In this document: piece after piece, positions 18,507 to 27,091 of the stretch
Numbering within the stretch: the first letter of the stretch is position 1
How the letters are laid out: each line of letters begins with the position of its first letter
NCBI RefSeq assembly: GCF_025822245.1
Contig: NZ_JACKTL010000028.1
Location: 1-64,000, forward strand
Direction: 5' to 3'
DNA length: 64,000 nucleotides
Source: Mycolicibacterium hodleri
GTDB taxonomy: Bacteria > Actinomycetota > Actinomycetes > Mycobacteriales > Mycobacteriaceae
Notes under the pieces: model-generated
Database searches by the model: none
The model's input: only the letters and a program-made list of their open reading frames with translations
What the model was told of the DNA's origin: nothing
Translations under genes and position numbers: made by a program

Positions 18507-19210
18507 CCCACCCCGACAAGGGGACGGCGGACGAGATCGAGGCCGTAGAGCCCGGTGAACCCGAGAACACACTGAATGCCCAAGCCATCCTGGCGCAGAT
18601 GGGTGGTGTCAGCGGCCTGATCTACTCGTCGCTGCCCGTCCTGGTGTTCGTCCCCGTGTCGTCGCTGTTCGGTCTCACGTGGGCCATTGGCGCGGCGCTC
18701 GGCGTGGCCCTGCTCATCCTGGTGTGGCGGCTGATCCGGCGCGAGACGCTGCAACCGGCGGTGTCGGGCTTCTTCGCCGTGGGCGTCAGCGCCGGCATCG
18801 CGTACTTCGTCGGCGAGTCCAAGGGGTACTTCCTCCTGGGCATCTGGTCGTCGCTGGTCTACGCCGGTGTCTTCGCCCTGTCGGTCGTCGTCCGGCGGCC
18901 CGTCGTCGGCTACGCCTGGGGCTGGGTCAACGGGCGCGATCGCGACTGGCGCGGTGTTCGTCGCGCCCGGACGGCGTTCGACGTCGCCACCTGCGTCTGG
19001 GCCCTGGTGTTCGGGGCCCGGTTCCTGGTGCAGAACCGCCTGTACGACGAGGACCAGACCGGGTTGCTCGGCGTCGCGCGCATCGCCATGGGCTGGCCCC
19101 TGACCGCCGTCGCCGCGCTGGTCACCTACTTGGCGATCCGCGCCGCGCAGCGTGCGCTCCACGCCGCGGAGAACGCGGAGCCCACGGCCGAAGAGGCTCG
19201 GGCCGACTGA
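18503..19210 (+). CDS. DUF3159 multi-spanning membrane protein
   Basis: The 235-residue protein has an acidic N-terminus and about five to six membrane helices in the pattern LIYSSLPVLVFVPVSSLFGL, AIGAALGVALLILVW, FFAVGVSAGIAYFVG, IWSSLVYAGVFALSVVV and GWPLTAVAALVTYLAI. DUF3159 members keep the polar HxxR-like residues between helices, but no substrate has been shown. The GTG at 18503 overlaps the previous stop. It corresponds to Rv2693c. Confidence 0.85.
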   Translation: MTHPDKGTADEIEAVEPGEPENTLNAQAILAQMGGVSGLIYSSLPVLVFVPVSSLFGLTWAIGAALGVALLILVWRLIRRETLQPAVSGFFAVGVSAGIAYFVGESKGYFLLGIWSSLVYAGVFALSVVVRRPVVGYAWGWVNGRDRDWRGVRRARTAFDVATCVWALVFGARFLVQNRLYDEDQTGLLGVARIAMGWPLTAVAALVTYLAIRAAQRALHAAENAEPTAEEARAD

Positions 19211-20682
19211 TTTCCGCCGCGCGCCGCGACGCGGCCGATCGAACGTTGATCGCGGTTGCGGTGCTCGCGTCGTTCATCGCATTTCTCGACGGGTCGGTGG
19301 TGAACCTCGCGTTGCCGGCGATCGCGGCGGACTTCGGCGGCGGGCTCGCGCTTCAGCAATGGGTCGTCGACGGGTATCTGTTGGCTCTCGGTGCGCTGAT
19401 CCTCGTTGCCGGTGCGGTGTCCGACCAGTTCGGCAGGCTTGCGGTGCTGCGGGCGGGACTGGGCGTGTTCGCCGTCGCGTCGCTGCTCTGCGCGCTGGCC
19501 CCCAGCGGCTGGATCCTGGTCGCGGCGCGCTGCTTGCAGGGCGTCGGTGCGGCGTTCCTGGTGCCGAGTTCGCTGGCGATGATCAACTCGCGGTTCACCG
19601 GGGCCAAGCAGGCCGCTGCGATCGGCACCTGGACGGCGTGGACGGGCACGGCCTTCGTGGTGGGACCGCCGTTGGGCGGCGTGCTGGTGGACACGCTGGA
19701 TTGGCGGTGGGTGTTCGGCATCAACGTGCTGCCGGTCGCGGCCACGCTCTACCTGACGACGCGGCTCCGAGACGAGGAGTCGAGTGCCCACCGGCCCGGA
19801 CGCGTCGACGTCGTGGGCGCGGTGCTGTGCGCCACGGGGTTGACCGGCGCGGTGTACGCCCTCATCGAGGAGCAGCGGCTCGGTCCGACGCACCCCGCGG
19901 TGGTCACCGGATTCGTGCTGGGCGTGACGTGTCTCGTTGCCTTCCCGTTCTGGGAACACCGGGTGAGGAACCCGATCATGCCGCTGCAGCTGTTCACCTC
20001 CCGCAACTTCGCCGTCGGCAATCTCGCGACGGTGTTCCTCTACGCCGCGGTGTCGCTCGGCACGTTGATCGTCGCGCTGTTCCTTCAGGAGACGGTCGGC
20101 ATGTCGGCCGCCCTCGCGGGTCTGGCAACGCTGCCGCTGCCGGTGCTGTCGTTCTTCCTGGCCCGGCGGTTCGGCACGTTGGCGGGCACGCATGGGCCGC
20201 GGATCTTCATGGGAGTGGGCCCGCTGATCGCCGCGGCCGGCTTTCTTCTGATGACGACGGCGCGAGCGCCGTTCGACTTCTGGACCCAGATGTTGCCGGG
20301 CCTGATCGTGTTCGGGGTGGGCCTGTCGGTCACGGTGTCACCGTTGACCGCAGCGGTCCTGGCGGCGGTAGACCCGGCGCAGAGTGGGATCGGATCCGCG
20401 GTGAACAACGCGGTGTCGCGCGTGGCCGGACTGATCGCCGTGGCATTCATGGGCGTGATCGTCGGGGCGGCGGCGTCGGGTGAAACGGGCTCCGCGGCAA
20501 TGACATTCGCCGGTTTCCGGTACGGCGCGGTGACGGTGGCGGCGTTGTTCGTCCTCGCCGGATTGGTGTCCGCCGTCGGCATCAGCAACCGACAGTGCGA
20601 CATGGCTCGCGTTTCGCCGGAGGCCGCGGCTCGGTCGCACGACCGGGCGACGCCGCCGCCCGCGCTGGCCTCGTCGGACTGA
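19207..20682 (+). CDS. MFS drug-efflux-type transporter (DHA2 family)
   Basis: The roughly 491-residue protein has about 14 membrane helices. Motifs of DHA2 proton antiporters are visible: IAFLDGSVVNLALPAI in helix 1 (motif D1), GRLAVLRAGL in loop 2-3 (motif A as DQFGRLAVLRAG) and GTAFVVGPPLGGVLVD in helix 5 (motif C). The start is unclear: no ATG or GTG precedes helix 1. Candidates are CTG at 19207, which overlaps the previous stop as CTGA and has GAAGAGG ten bases upstream, ATT at 19210, and TTG at 19246, which starts at the edge of helix 1. It is the third gene after the OB-fold and DUF3159 genes and converges with ceoC. Confidence 0.84.
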   Translation: MISAARRDAADRTLIAVAVLASFIAFLDGSVVNLALPAIAADFGGGLALQQWVVDGYLLALGALILVAGAVSDQFGRLAVLRAGLGVFAVASLLCALAPSGWILVAARCLQGVGAAFLVPSSLAMINSRFTGAKQAAAIGTWTAWTGTAFVVGPPLGGVLVDTLDWRWVFGINVLPVAATLYLTTRLRDEESSAHRPGRVDVVGAVLCATGLTGAVYALIEEQRLGPTHPAVVTGFVLGVTCLVAFPFWEHRVRNPIMPLQLFTSRNFAVGNLATVFLYAAVSLGTLIVALFLQETVGMSAALAGLATLPLPVLSFFLARRFGTLAGTHGPRIFMGVGPLIAAAGFLLMTTARAPFDFWTQMLPGLIVFGVGLSVTVSPLTAAVLAAVDPAQSGIGSAVNNAVSRVAGLIAVAFMGVIVGAAASGETGSAAMTFAGFRYGAVTVAALFVLAGLVSAVGISNRQCDMARVSPEAAARSHDRATPPPALASSD

Positions 20683-20684
20683 GG

Positions 20685-21344
20685 TCAGCGGGGGCGAAGC
20701 AGCAGCTCTCTGAGCTCTCCCTCGACCTCGTCGGTGGTGACGAACAGCAGTTCGTCGCCGCCTTCGAGGGGCTCGTCGTTCTCGGGCACGATCACGCGCG
20801 CGCCCCGCAGGATCGTCACCAAGGCCGCGTCGCGGGGGAGTTCCAGCCGCTTGACCGCCTTGCCGCCCCACGGCGTGTCGTCGGGCAGGGTGATCTCGAC
20901 GAGGTTGGCCTGCCCCTTGCGGAAGCTCATCAGGCGGACCAGGTCACCGACGGAGACCGCTTCCTCGACCAGTGACGCCAGCATCCTGGGGGTCGACACC
21001 GCGACGTCGACTCCCCACGCCTCGTCGAACAGCCATTCGTTGCGGGGGTCGTTGACGCGTGCCACCACCCGCGGCACGGCGAACTCGGTCTTGGCGAGCA
21101 GGCTGAGCACCACGTTGGCCTTGTCGTCGCCGGTGGCGGCGATCACCACGTCGAAGTCCTCGAGCCCGACGGCTTCGAGCAGGGTCAGCTCGCAGGCGTC
21201 GCCGAGCCGCCAGTGCGCGGCCGGGATCGCGTCGGTGTCGACGTGATCGGGGTTGCGCTCCAACAGCGTGACGTCGTGGGCCTCGACGAGTTCCCTTGCG
21301 ATGGACCGGCCGACGGCGCCGGCCCCTGCGATGGCGACCTTCAC
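20685..21344 (-). CDS. ceoC: TrkA-type potassium uptake regulator CeoC
   Basis: The 219-residue cytosolic protein has an N-terminal RCK/TrkA-N Rossmann domain (KVAIAGAGAVGRSIARELV, acidic end of strand 2 in LLERNPDHVD) and a C-terminal TrkA-C domain (about 140-219). Such proteins bind NAD(H) or nucleotides and gate a K+ transport partner. No membrane Trk subunit is encoded next to it, but the KimA-like permease is just across the divergent promoter. It follows ceoB with an 18-bp gap on the same strand. It corresponds to Rv2692. Confidence 0.9.
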   Translation of the reverse strand: MKVAIAGAGAVGRSIARELVEAHDVTLLERNPDHVDTDAIPAAHWRLGDACELTLLEAVGLEDFDVVIAATGDDKANVVLSLLAKTEFAVPRVVARVNDPRNEWLFDEAWGVDVAVSTPRMLASLVEEAVSVGDLVRLMSFRKGQANLVEITLPDDTPWGGKAVKRLELPRDAALVTILRGARVIVPENDEPLEGGDELLFVTTDEVEGELRELLLRPR

Positions 21345-21362
21345 GAGATCCTTCCTAGCCGG

Positions 21363-22037
21363 TCACTGGTCATCGGCGTCTTCACCGGGCGGGAGCGCGG
21401 CAAGGGCCATGGCTTCGGCGACGTGACCGGAGATCGCCGCCATGTAGACCTGGTCACTGGCCTGGATGACCGTCTTCTTGTCCGGAAGCAACCCGGTGCC
21501 GAAGCGGATCATGAAGGCCACGCGACCGCCGGTGACCGACTCCAACGCCGTCACCCGGCGACCCACCCAGCCCTCGTGCAGCGGGAGTTCGGCCACGGCG
21601 ACGTTGCCCGACGGGTCACGCCACTTGGTGGTCTCGCTCTCGCGCGTCAGGACGTTGAGCAGTCTGTCCGTCGTCCAGGGCACGGTCGCGACCGTGGGGA
21701 TGCCCAGCCGCTCGTACACGGCGGCACGCTTGGCGTCGTAGATGCGGGCGACGACGCGTTCGACGCCGAAGGTCTCGCGCGCGACGCGCGCGGAGATGAT
21801 GTTGGAATTGTCACCCGAGGAGACGGCGGCGAAGGCACCCGCGCCCTCGATGCCGGCCCGTAGCAGCACGTCACGGTCGAATCCCATCCCGAGGACGCGG
21901 TCACCTGGGAATTCGGGGGACAGGCGGTGAAAGGCGGTGCCATCACGGTCGATAACCGCGACTTCGTGGCCGATCCGAGCCAAGCCATCGGCCAGCGACG
22001 CGCCTACCCGGCCGCATCCCATTACGACTACACGCAC
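21363..22037 (-). CDS. ceoB: TrkA-type potassium uptake regulator CeoB
   Basis: The 224-residue paralogue of CeoC has the Rossmann motif RVVVMGCGRVGASLADGLA, the acidic residue VIDRDG after strand 2, SSGDNSNII for ligand contacts and a C-terminal TrkA-C region with PLHEGWVGRRVTALE. It probably works as a heteromer with CeoC. It is the first gene of the pair and is divergent from the KimA-like transporter, with about 98 bp between the starts. It corresponds to Rv2691. Confidence 0.9.
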   Translation of the reverse strand: MRVVVMGCGRVGASLADGLARIGHEVAVIDRDGTAFHRLSPEFPGDRVLGMGFDRDVLLRAGIEGAGAFAAVSSGDNSNIISARVARETFGVERVVARIYDAKRAAVYERLGIPTVATVPWTTDRLLNVLTRESETTKWRDPSGNVAVAELPLHEGWVGRRVTALESVTGGRVAFMIRFGTGLLPDKKTVIQASDQVYMAAISGHVAEAMALAALPPGEDADDQ

Positions 22038-22135
22038 GCGTCGATCCTCCCAGGGGCTCGGCAGACACGGATTGTGGCGAACCTGCGCACTCGGAACGCT
22101 ACAGCCATTCGCCCGTGCGCTTACTCTTGGCTCTT

Positions 22136-24127
22136 GTGTCCAAGCTTTCGACCGCTGCTCGCCGGTTGGTACTGGGTAGACCGTTCCGCAGCGACGCGAT
22201 GGGGCACACGTTGCTGCCCAAGCGAATCGCCCTGCCCGTGTTCGCCTCCGACGCGCTGTCGTCGGTGGCGTACGCGCCCGAGGAGATCTTCCTCGTGCTC
22301 TCGGTGGCGGGCCTCAGCGCCTACACGATGGCGCCGTGGATCGGACTCGCGGTGGCGGCGGTGATGCTCGTCGTCATCGCGAGCTACCGCCAGAACGTGC
22401 ACGCGTATCCGTCCGGCGGCGGCGACTACGAGGTGGTGACCACCAACCTGGGGCCCACCGCCGGTCTGACGGTGGCCAGCGCGCTGCTCGTCGACTACGT
22501 GCTGACGGTCGCAGTGTCGATGGCGTCGGCGATGTCCAACATCGGCTCGGCGGTGCCGTTCATCGCCCAGCACAAGGTGCTCTTCGCCGTCGCCGCGATC
22601 CTGCTGCTCGCGTCGTTGAACCTGCGCGGCATCCGCGAGTCCGGAACGGCGTTTGCGATCCCGACCTACGCCTTCATGATCGGCATGTACGTGATGGTCG
22701 GCTGGGGGCTGTTCCAGATATTCGTGCTCGGCGACCACCTGCAGGCCGAGACCGCGCGGTTCACCGTGAAGTCCGAACACGGTGACGTCCTCGGCTTCGC
22801 GATGGTGTTCCTGGTGGCGCGGGCGTTCTCGTCGGGCTGCGCGGCGCTGACCGGGGTCGAGGCCATCAGCAACGGAGTGCCCGCCTTCAAGAAGCCGAAG
22901 TCGCGCAACGCGGCGACGACGCTCCTGCTGCTGGGCGGCATCGCGGTGTCGTTGTTCATGGGGATCATCGTGTTGGCCAAGGAAACCGGGGCCAAGGTCG
23001 TCGACAGCGTGGACCAGCTCGTCGGCGCGCCCGACGGTTATCACCCCAAGACGCTGATCGCCCAGTTGGCCGACGCGGTGTTCCACGACTTCCCGGTCGG
23101 CCTGTACCTGATTGCCGGTGTGACCGCGCTGATCCTCGTGCTGGCCGCCAACACGGCCTTCAACGGATTCCCGGTCCTCGGTTCGATCCTCGCTCAGGAC
23201 CGGTACCTGCCTCGCCAGCTGCACACCCGCGGTGACCGGCTGGCGTTCTCCAACGGCATCCTCTTCCTCGCGTTCGCGGCGATCGCCTTCGTGGTGGCGT
23301 TCCGCGCCGAGGTGACCGCGCTGATCCAGCTGTACATCGTGGGCGTGTTCGTCAGCTTCACGCTGAGCCAGATCGGGATGGTCCGACACTGGACCCGGCT
23401 GTTGCGCGTCGAGACCGACGCCATGCAGCGGCGTCGGATGCAACGGTCCCGCGTCATCAACGCGATCGGTCTGCTGTGCACCGGTGCCGTGCTGGTGGTG
23501 GTCGTGGTCACCAAGTTCCGGGCGGGCGCCTGGATCGCCATCCTCGCCATGGGCGCGCTGTTCGGCCTCATGAAGCTGATCCACAAGCACTACGCCACCG
23601 TCTCGACGGAGTTGGAGGCGCGCGCCGCCGAGCAGGGCGACGTGGTGCTGCCCAGCCGGAACCACGCCATCGTGTTGGTGTCCAACCTGCACCTGCCGAC
23701 CAAGCGTGCGCTGGCCTACGCGAGGGCCACCCGGCCCGACGTGTTGGAGGCCATCACGGTCAACGTGGACGACGAAGAGGCGCACGAGTTGGTGCACAAG
23801 TGGGAACAGAGCGACGTCTCGGTGCCGCTGAAGGTCATCGCGTCGCCGTACCGCGAAATCACCAGGCCCGTCCTGAGTTACGTCCAGCGCATCATCAAGG
23901 ACTCGCCGCGCACCGTGGTCACGGTGTTCATCCCGGAATACGTCGTCGGGCACTGGTGGGAGCAGGTGCTTCACAACCAAAGCGCGCTGCGGCTCAAGGG
24001 GCGCCTGCTCTTCGAACCCAACGTCATGGTGACCTCCGTGCCGTGGCAGCTGAGCTCCTCGGAGCGGCTCAAGGTCATCGACGAGCAACCGGCACCCGGT
24101 GATGCGCGACGCGGGTTCCTCAATTGA
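22136..24127 (+). CDS. KimA-type APC-superfamily potassium transporter
   Basis: The 663-residue protein has 12 membrane helices in the first 470 residues and a cytosolic alpha/beta domain of about 190 residues at the end. Segments such as DALSSVAYAPEEIFL, YRQNVHAYPSGGGDYEVV, AFSSGCAALTGVEAISNG, LILVLAANTAFNGFP and the terminal HNQSALRLKGRLL match, from memory, the Bacillus K+/H+ symporter KimA (YdaO) along its full length, including the soluble tail. Databases often name such proteins only APC permease. The GTG at 22136 (VSKLSTAARRL) aligns with Rv2690c; a GTG at 22115 is an alternative. Its stop overlaps the TTG of the next gene. CeoB/CeoC next to it support a K+ role. Confidence 0.85.
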   Translation: MSKLSTAARRLVLGRPFRSDAMGHTLLPKRIALPVFASDALSSVAYAPEEIFLVLSVAGLSAYTMAPWIGLAVAAVMLVVIASYRQNVHAYPSGGGDYEVVTTNLGPTAGLTVASALLVDYVLTVAVSMASAMSNIGSAVPFIAQHKVLFAVAAILLLASLNLRGIRESGTAFAIPTYAFMIGMYVMVGWGLFQIFVLGDHLQAETARFTVKSEHGDVLGFAMVFLVARAFSSGCAALTGVEAISNGVPAFKKPKSRNAATTLLLLGGIAVSLFMGIIVLAKETGAKVVDSVDQLVGAPDGYHPKTLIAQLADAVFHDFPVGLYLIAGVTALILVLAANTAFNGFPVLGSILAQDRYLPRQLHTRGDRLAFSNGILFLAFAAIAFVVAFRAEVTALIQLYIVGVFVSFTLSQIGMVRHWTRLLRVETDAMQRRRMQRSRVINAIGLLCTGAVLVVVVVTKFRAGAWIAILAMGALFGLMKLIHKHYATVSTELEARAAEQGDVVLPSRNHAIVLVSNLHLPTKRALAYARATRPDVLEAITVNVDDEEAHELVHKWEQSDVSVPLKVIASPYREITRPVLSYVQRIIKDSPRTVVTVFIPEYVVGHWWEQVLHNQSALRLKGRLLFEPNVMVTSVPWQLSSSERLKVIDEQPAPGDARRGFLN

Positions 24128-25323
24128 CCACCACCCTGACGCTGACCGTCGGGCCGCCCGCGAACGGCGGCAGTTGCGTGGCCCGCCACGACGGCCGCGT
24201 CGTGTTCGTGCGGTACGCACTGCCCGGCGAGGTGGTCTGCGCCCGCGTGACCTCCGAACGTGGAAGTCATTGGCACGCAGAGGCAGTGGAGATACTCGAG
24301 GCGTCACCCGACCGCGTCGAGTCGGCGTGTCCCATCGCGGGCGTCGACGGATCGGGATGCTGCGACCTGGCCTTCGCGACCCCCGCCGCCGCCCGCCGGC
24401 TCAAGGGTGACGTGGTGGCCAATCAGCTCGAGCGGCTCGGCGGTCACCAGTGGGAGGGCGCCGCCGAGGAGGTCGGGTCGACGGGTGCGACGGGATGGCG
24501 CACCCGGGTGCGGTTGGACGTCGCCGCCAGCGGCCCGCAAGCCGGGCAGGCGGGCTTTCACCGTTACCACAGTGGTGAATTGGTGACCGACCTGTCCTGT
24601 GCGCAGGTACCCGACGGCATGCTGGCCGGTCTGGACGGGGCGAAGTGGCCACCCGGCGCACAACTGCACGTCGTGCTCGACGACTCGGGTGCCCGGCACG
24701 TCGTGCAGACGGGTCCGCGCTCCCATCGCAAGGCCTCGACTCAGGTGGTCGAGGGCTCCTACGAGGCCACCCAACGCGTCGGCGACCGGACGTGGAGCGT
24801 ACCGGTCACCGCGTTCTGGCAGGCGCACCGCGACGCCGCCCCCACCTACAGCGCGTTGGTCGAGGAGTGGGCGCGACTGGGTCCGGGCATGACGGCGTGG
24901 GACTTGTACGGGGGCGCAGGGGTGTTCGCCGCGACCCTGGCCGACGCGGTGGGTCCGACGGGACACGTGCTGAGCGTCGACACGTCCCGAGGTTCGGCCA
25001 AGGCGGCGCGGACCGCCCTTGCCGACCTTGGCTGGGTGGAGGTGCTCACCGACTCCGTGCGTCGTGCGCTCACCACGCAGCGGCGACGCGCCGACGTCGC
25101 CGTGCTCGACCCGCCGCGCACCGGTGCCGGACGTGAGGTGATCGACCTGCTGGCCGCTGCGGAGGTGCCGCGCATCGTCCACATCGGTTGTGAGGCAGCG
25201 TCCTTCGCCCGCGACGTCGGCATCTATCGCGGGCACGGCTACGCGGTGGAGCAGATCCGGGTGTTCGACTCCTTCCCGCTGACGCATCACGTGGAATGCG
25301 TCGCGGTGCTCTCACGCGCGTGA
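24124..25323 (+). CDS. TrmA/RumA-type RNA (uracil-C5) methyltransferase
   Basis: The 399-residue SAM-dependent enzyme has an N-terminal TRAM-like beta-barrel (about 1-60), Cys residues for a possible Fe-S cluster (ESACPIAGVDGSGCCDL), the AFWQAHRDAAPTY segment that resembles the family's FxQ-N motif, the SAM site WDLYGGAGVFAATLAD, DPPRTGAG and the catalytic-Cys motif HIGCEAASFARD. A uracil in tRNA or rRNA is the likely target; which one is not clear. The start is TTG at 24124 inside the previous stop (TTGA), which implies translational coupling. It corresponds to Rv2689c. Confidence 0.87.
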   Translation: MTTTLTLTVGPPANGGSCVARHDGRVVFVRYALPGEVVCARVTSERGSHWHAEAVEILEASPDRVESACPIAGVDGSGCCDLAFATPAAARRLKGDVVANQLERLGGHQWEGAAEEVGSTGATGWRTRVRLDVAASGPQAGQAGFHRYHSGELVTDLSCAQVPDGMLAGLDGAKWPPGAQLHVVLDDSGARHVVQTGPRSHRKASTQVVEGSYEATQRVGDRTWSVPVTAFWQAHRDAAPTYSALVEEWARLGPGMTAWDLYGGAGVFAATLADAVGPTGHVLSVDTSRGSAKAARTALADLGWVEVLTDSVRRALTTQRRRADVAVLDPPRTGAGREVIDLLAAAEVPRIVHIGCEAASFARDVGIYRGHGYAVEQIRVFDSFPLTHHVECVAVLSRA

Positions 25324-25784
25324 AGCGCGTGCTGGTGACCGGCATGTCCGGCACGGGGAAGTCCACGCTGCTGGCCGAACTCGCCGATCGTGGGTACTGG
25401 ACGGTCGACACCGACTACGGCGGCTACGTCGAGTCGGTCGCCGGCGAGTCGCTCTGGGTCGACGCGCGCGTCGACGAACTGCTGTCCGTCGACGACCCGC
25501 GCGGGGTTCTCTTCGTGCAGGGCACCGTACGCAACCAGGTGACGTTCTACCCGCGGTTCGACCACGTCGTACTCCTCAGTGCGCCTGAGGAATTGATCGT
25601 CGAGAGACTCCGGAGCCGGACGACCAACTCCTTCGGCCGGAGCGCCCACGAACTCGCCGCCGTGCTCGACGACCTGGCCCAGGTCGAGCCGTTGCTGCGG
25701 GCCGCGGCGTCGGTGGAGGTGGTCACGACCATGCCGGTCGCCCAGGTCGCCGACGCCGTGCTCGCTCACGTGGGGCTGACGTGA
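25320..25784 (+). CDS. Small P-loop nucleotide kinase-like protein
   Basis: The 154-residue protein has Walker [11 protein letters not shown] at residues 8-17, a following [15 protein letters not shown] strand-turn like adenylate/shikimate kinases, a LLSAP-type strand for the Walker B place and [11 protein letters not shown] as the possible lid Arg region. It is short for a full nucleotide monophosphate kinase, and its substrate cannot be inferred. The GTG start at 25320 overlaps the preceding TGA, and its stop overlaps the GTG of nhaA, so it is in the middle of a four-gene coupled set. Confidence 0.78.
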   Translation: MKRVLVTGMSGTGKSTLLAELADRGYWTVDTDYGGYVESVAGESLWVDARVDELLSVDDPRGVLFVQGTVRNQVTFYPRFDHVVLLSAPEELIVERLRSRTTNSFGRSAHELAAVLDDLAQVEPLLRAAASVEVVTTMPVAQVADAVLAHVGLT

Positions 25785-27055
25785 CGGGCGCCGGCGAACC
25801 GCGCCTGTTCGGTCGCGGGTCATGGCCCGAGGCACGTCGGATTTCCGAGGTCCTGCGGCGCGAGACCGTCGGCGGCATGTTGCTGCTCGCCGCCGCGGGT
25901 GCGGCGTTGGTGTGGGCCAACTCCCCGTGGGCCCCGGCCTACCGCGCGCTGTCGGAGTTGACCGTCGGGCCGGAGGGACTGCATCTGCGGTTGAGCCTCG
26001 CGGCGTGGGCCGCCGACGGTTTGCTGGCGATCTTCTTCTTCGTCGTCGGCGTCGAACTCAAGAGGGAGTTCGTCGCCGGGGATCTGCGCGACCCGGCGCG
26101 TGCCGCCCTTCCGATTGCGGCGGCGATCGGCGGGATGGTGGTGCCGGCGGCGATCTTCCTCGGGGTCAACCTCGTCGCCGGTCATCCGGAGAATCTCGGC
26201 GGGTGGGCGGTGCCCATTGCCACCGACATCGCCTTCGCACTGGCCGTCTTGGCGGTGGTGTCGACGCATCTTCCGACGGCACTGCGGACGTTCCTGCTGA
26301 CGCTCGCGGTGGTGGACGACCTGCTCGCGATCACGGTCATCGCGGCGTTCTACACAGATCACCTCGCTCTCGGACCGCTCGCGCTGGCGCTGGTGCCGGG
26401 CGGGCTGTTCGCGGTGGCCGTGCAGCGCGGAGTGACCCGGTGGTGGGTTCTGCTGCCGCTGGCCGTGGCGACGTGGGCGCTGGTCCACGCCAGCGGCATC
26501 CATGCGACCGTGGCCGGTGTCGTCCTCGGTTTCACGGTGCCCGTGCTGGGGCGCCGTGCGCTTGCCGAACGCTTCGAGCACCTGCTCCGCCCGGTCTCGG
26601 CGGGCGTGGCCGTCCCGGTGTTCGCGTTCTTCGCCGCGGGGGTGACGGTCGGAGGCGTCGCCGGTCTGGCCGACGGCCTGCGTCATCCCGTGACGGTCGG
26701 CGTCGTCGCCGGCCTGGTCGTGGGCAAACCGCTGGGTGTGTTCATCACCACATTCCTGTTGGCGAAGTTCTCCCGAGCGTCGCTCGACGACGACCTGGCC
26801 TGGCGTGACGTGCTCGGCGTCGCGATGCTGGCGGGCGTCGGTTTCACCGTCTCGTTGCTCATCGGCGAGCTGGCCTTTGGTTACGGCACCGTGACGGGGG
26901 CCGACGCCAAGATCGGAGTGCTCGTCGGGTCGCTGGTGGCCGGCGTCCTGGCGGCCGTCCTCCTGGTCAGCCGCAATGCCGCGTACCGCCGGATTCACGA
27001 ACGGGAAACCGCCGATGCGGACGACGACGGGGTGCCCGACGTGTACGAGCCTTGA
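25781..27055 (+). CDS. nhaA: Na+/H+ antiporter NhaA
   Basis: The 424-residue transporter has about 12 helices. Conserved NhaA signatures are [28 protein letters not shown] and [14 protein letters not shown], where the two adjacent Asp residues are the ion-binding pair. The C-terminal helix region has [17 protein letters not shown]. The tail ends in an acidic [13 protein letters not shown]. It exports Na+ or Li+ in exchange for protons. The GTG at 25781 overlaps the stop of the kinase-like gene. Within the backbone it seems to be an insertion relative to M. tuberculosis, where arsenite-type transporters occupy a nearby place. Confidence 0.93.
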   Translation: MTGAGEPRLFGRGSWPEARRISEVLRRETVGGMLLLAAAGAALVWANSPWAPAYRALSELTVGPEGLHLRLSLAAWAADGLLAIFFFVVGVELKREFVAGDLRDPARAALPIAAAIGGMVVPAAIFLGVNLVAGHPENLGGWAVPIATDIAFALAVLAVVSTHLPTALRTFLLTLAVVDDLLAITVIAAFYTDHLALGPLALALVPGGLFAVAVQRGVTRWWVLLPLAVATWALVHASGIHATVAGVVLGFTVPVLGRRALAERFEHLLRPVSAGVAVPVFAFFAAGVTVGGVAGLADGLRHPVTVGVVAGLVVGKPLGVFITTFLLAKFSRASLDDDLAWRDVLGVAMLAGVGFTVSLLIGELAFGYGTVTGADAKIGVLVGSLVAGVLAAVLLVSRNAAYRRIHERETADADDDGVPDVYEP

Positions 27056-27091
27056 CGGGCTGGACCACGTCCCCGTGCGTAAACTGAGCTG

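Noticed and set aside
22121..24307. A 728-residue frame opposite the KimA-like gene
   Set aside because: Antisense shadow with His/Gln/Arg-rich sequence and no recognisable domain.
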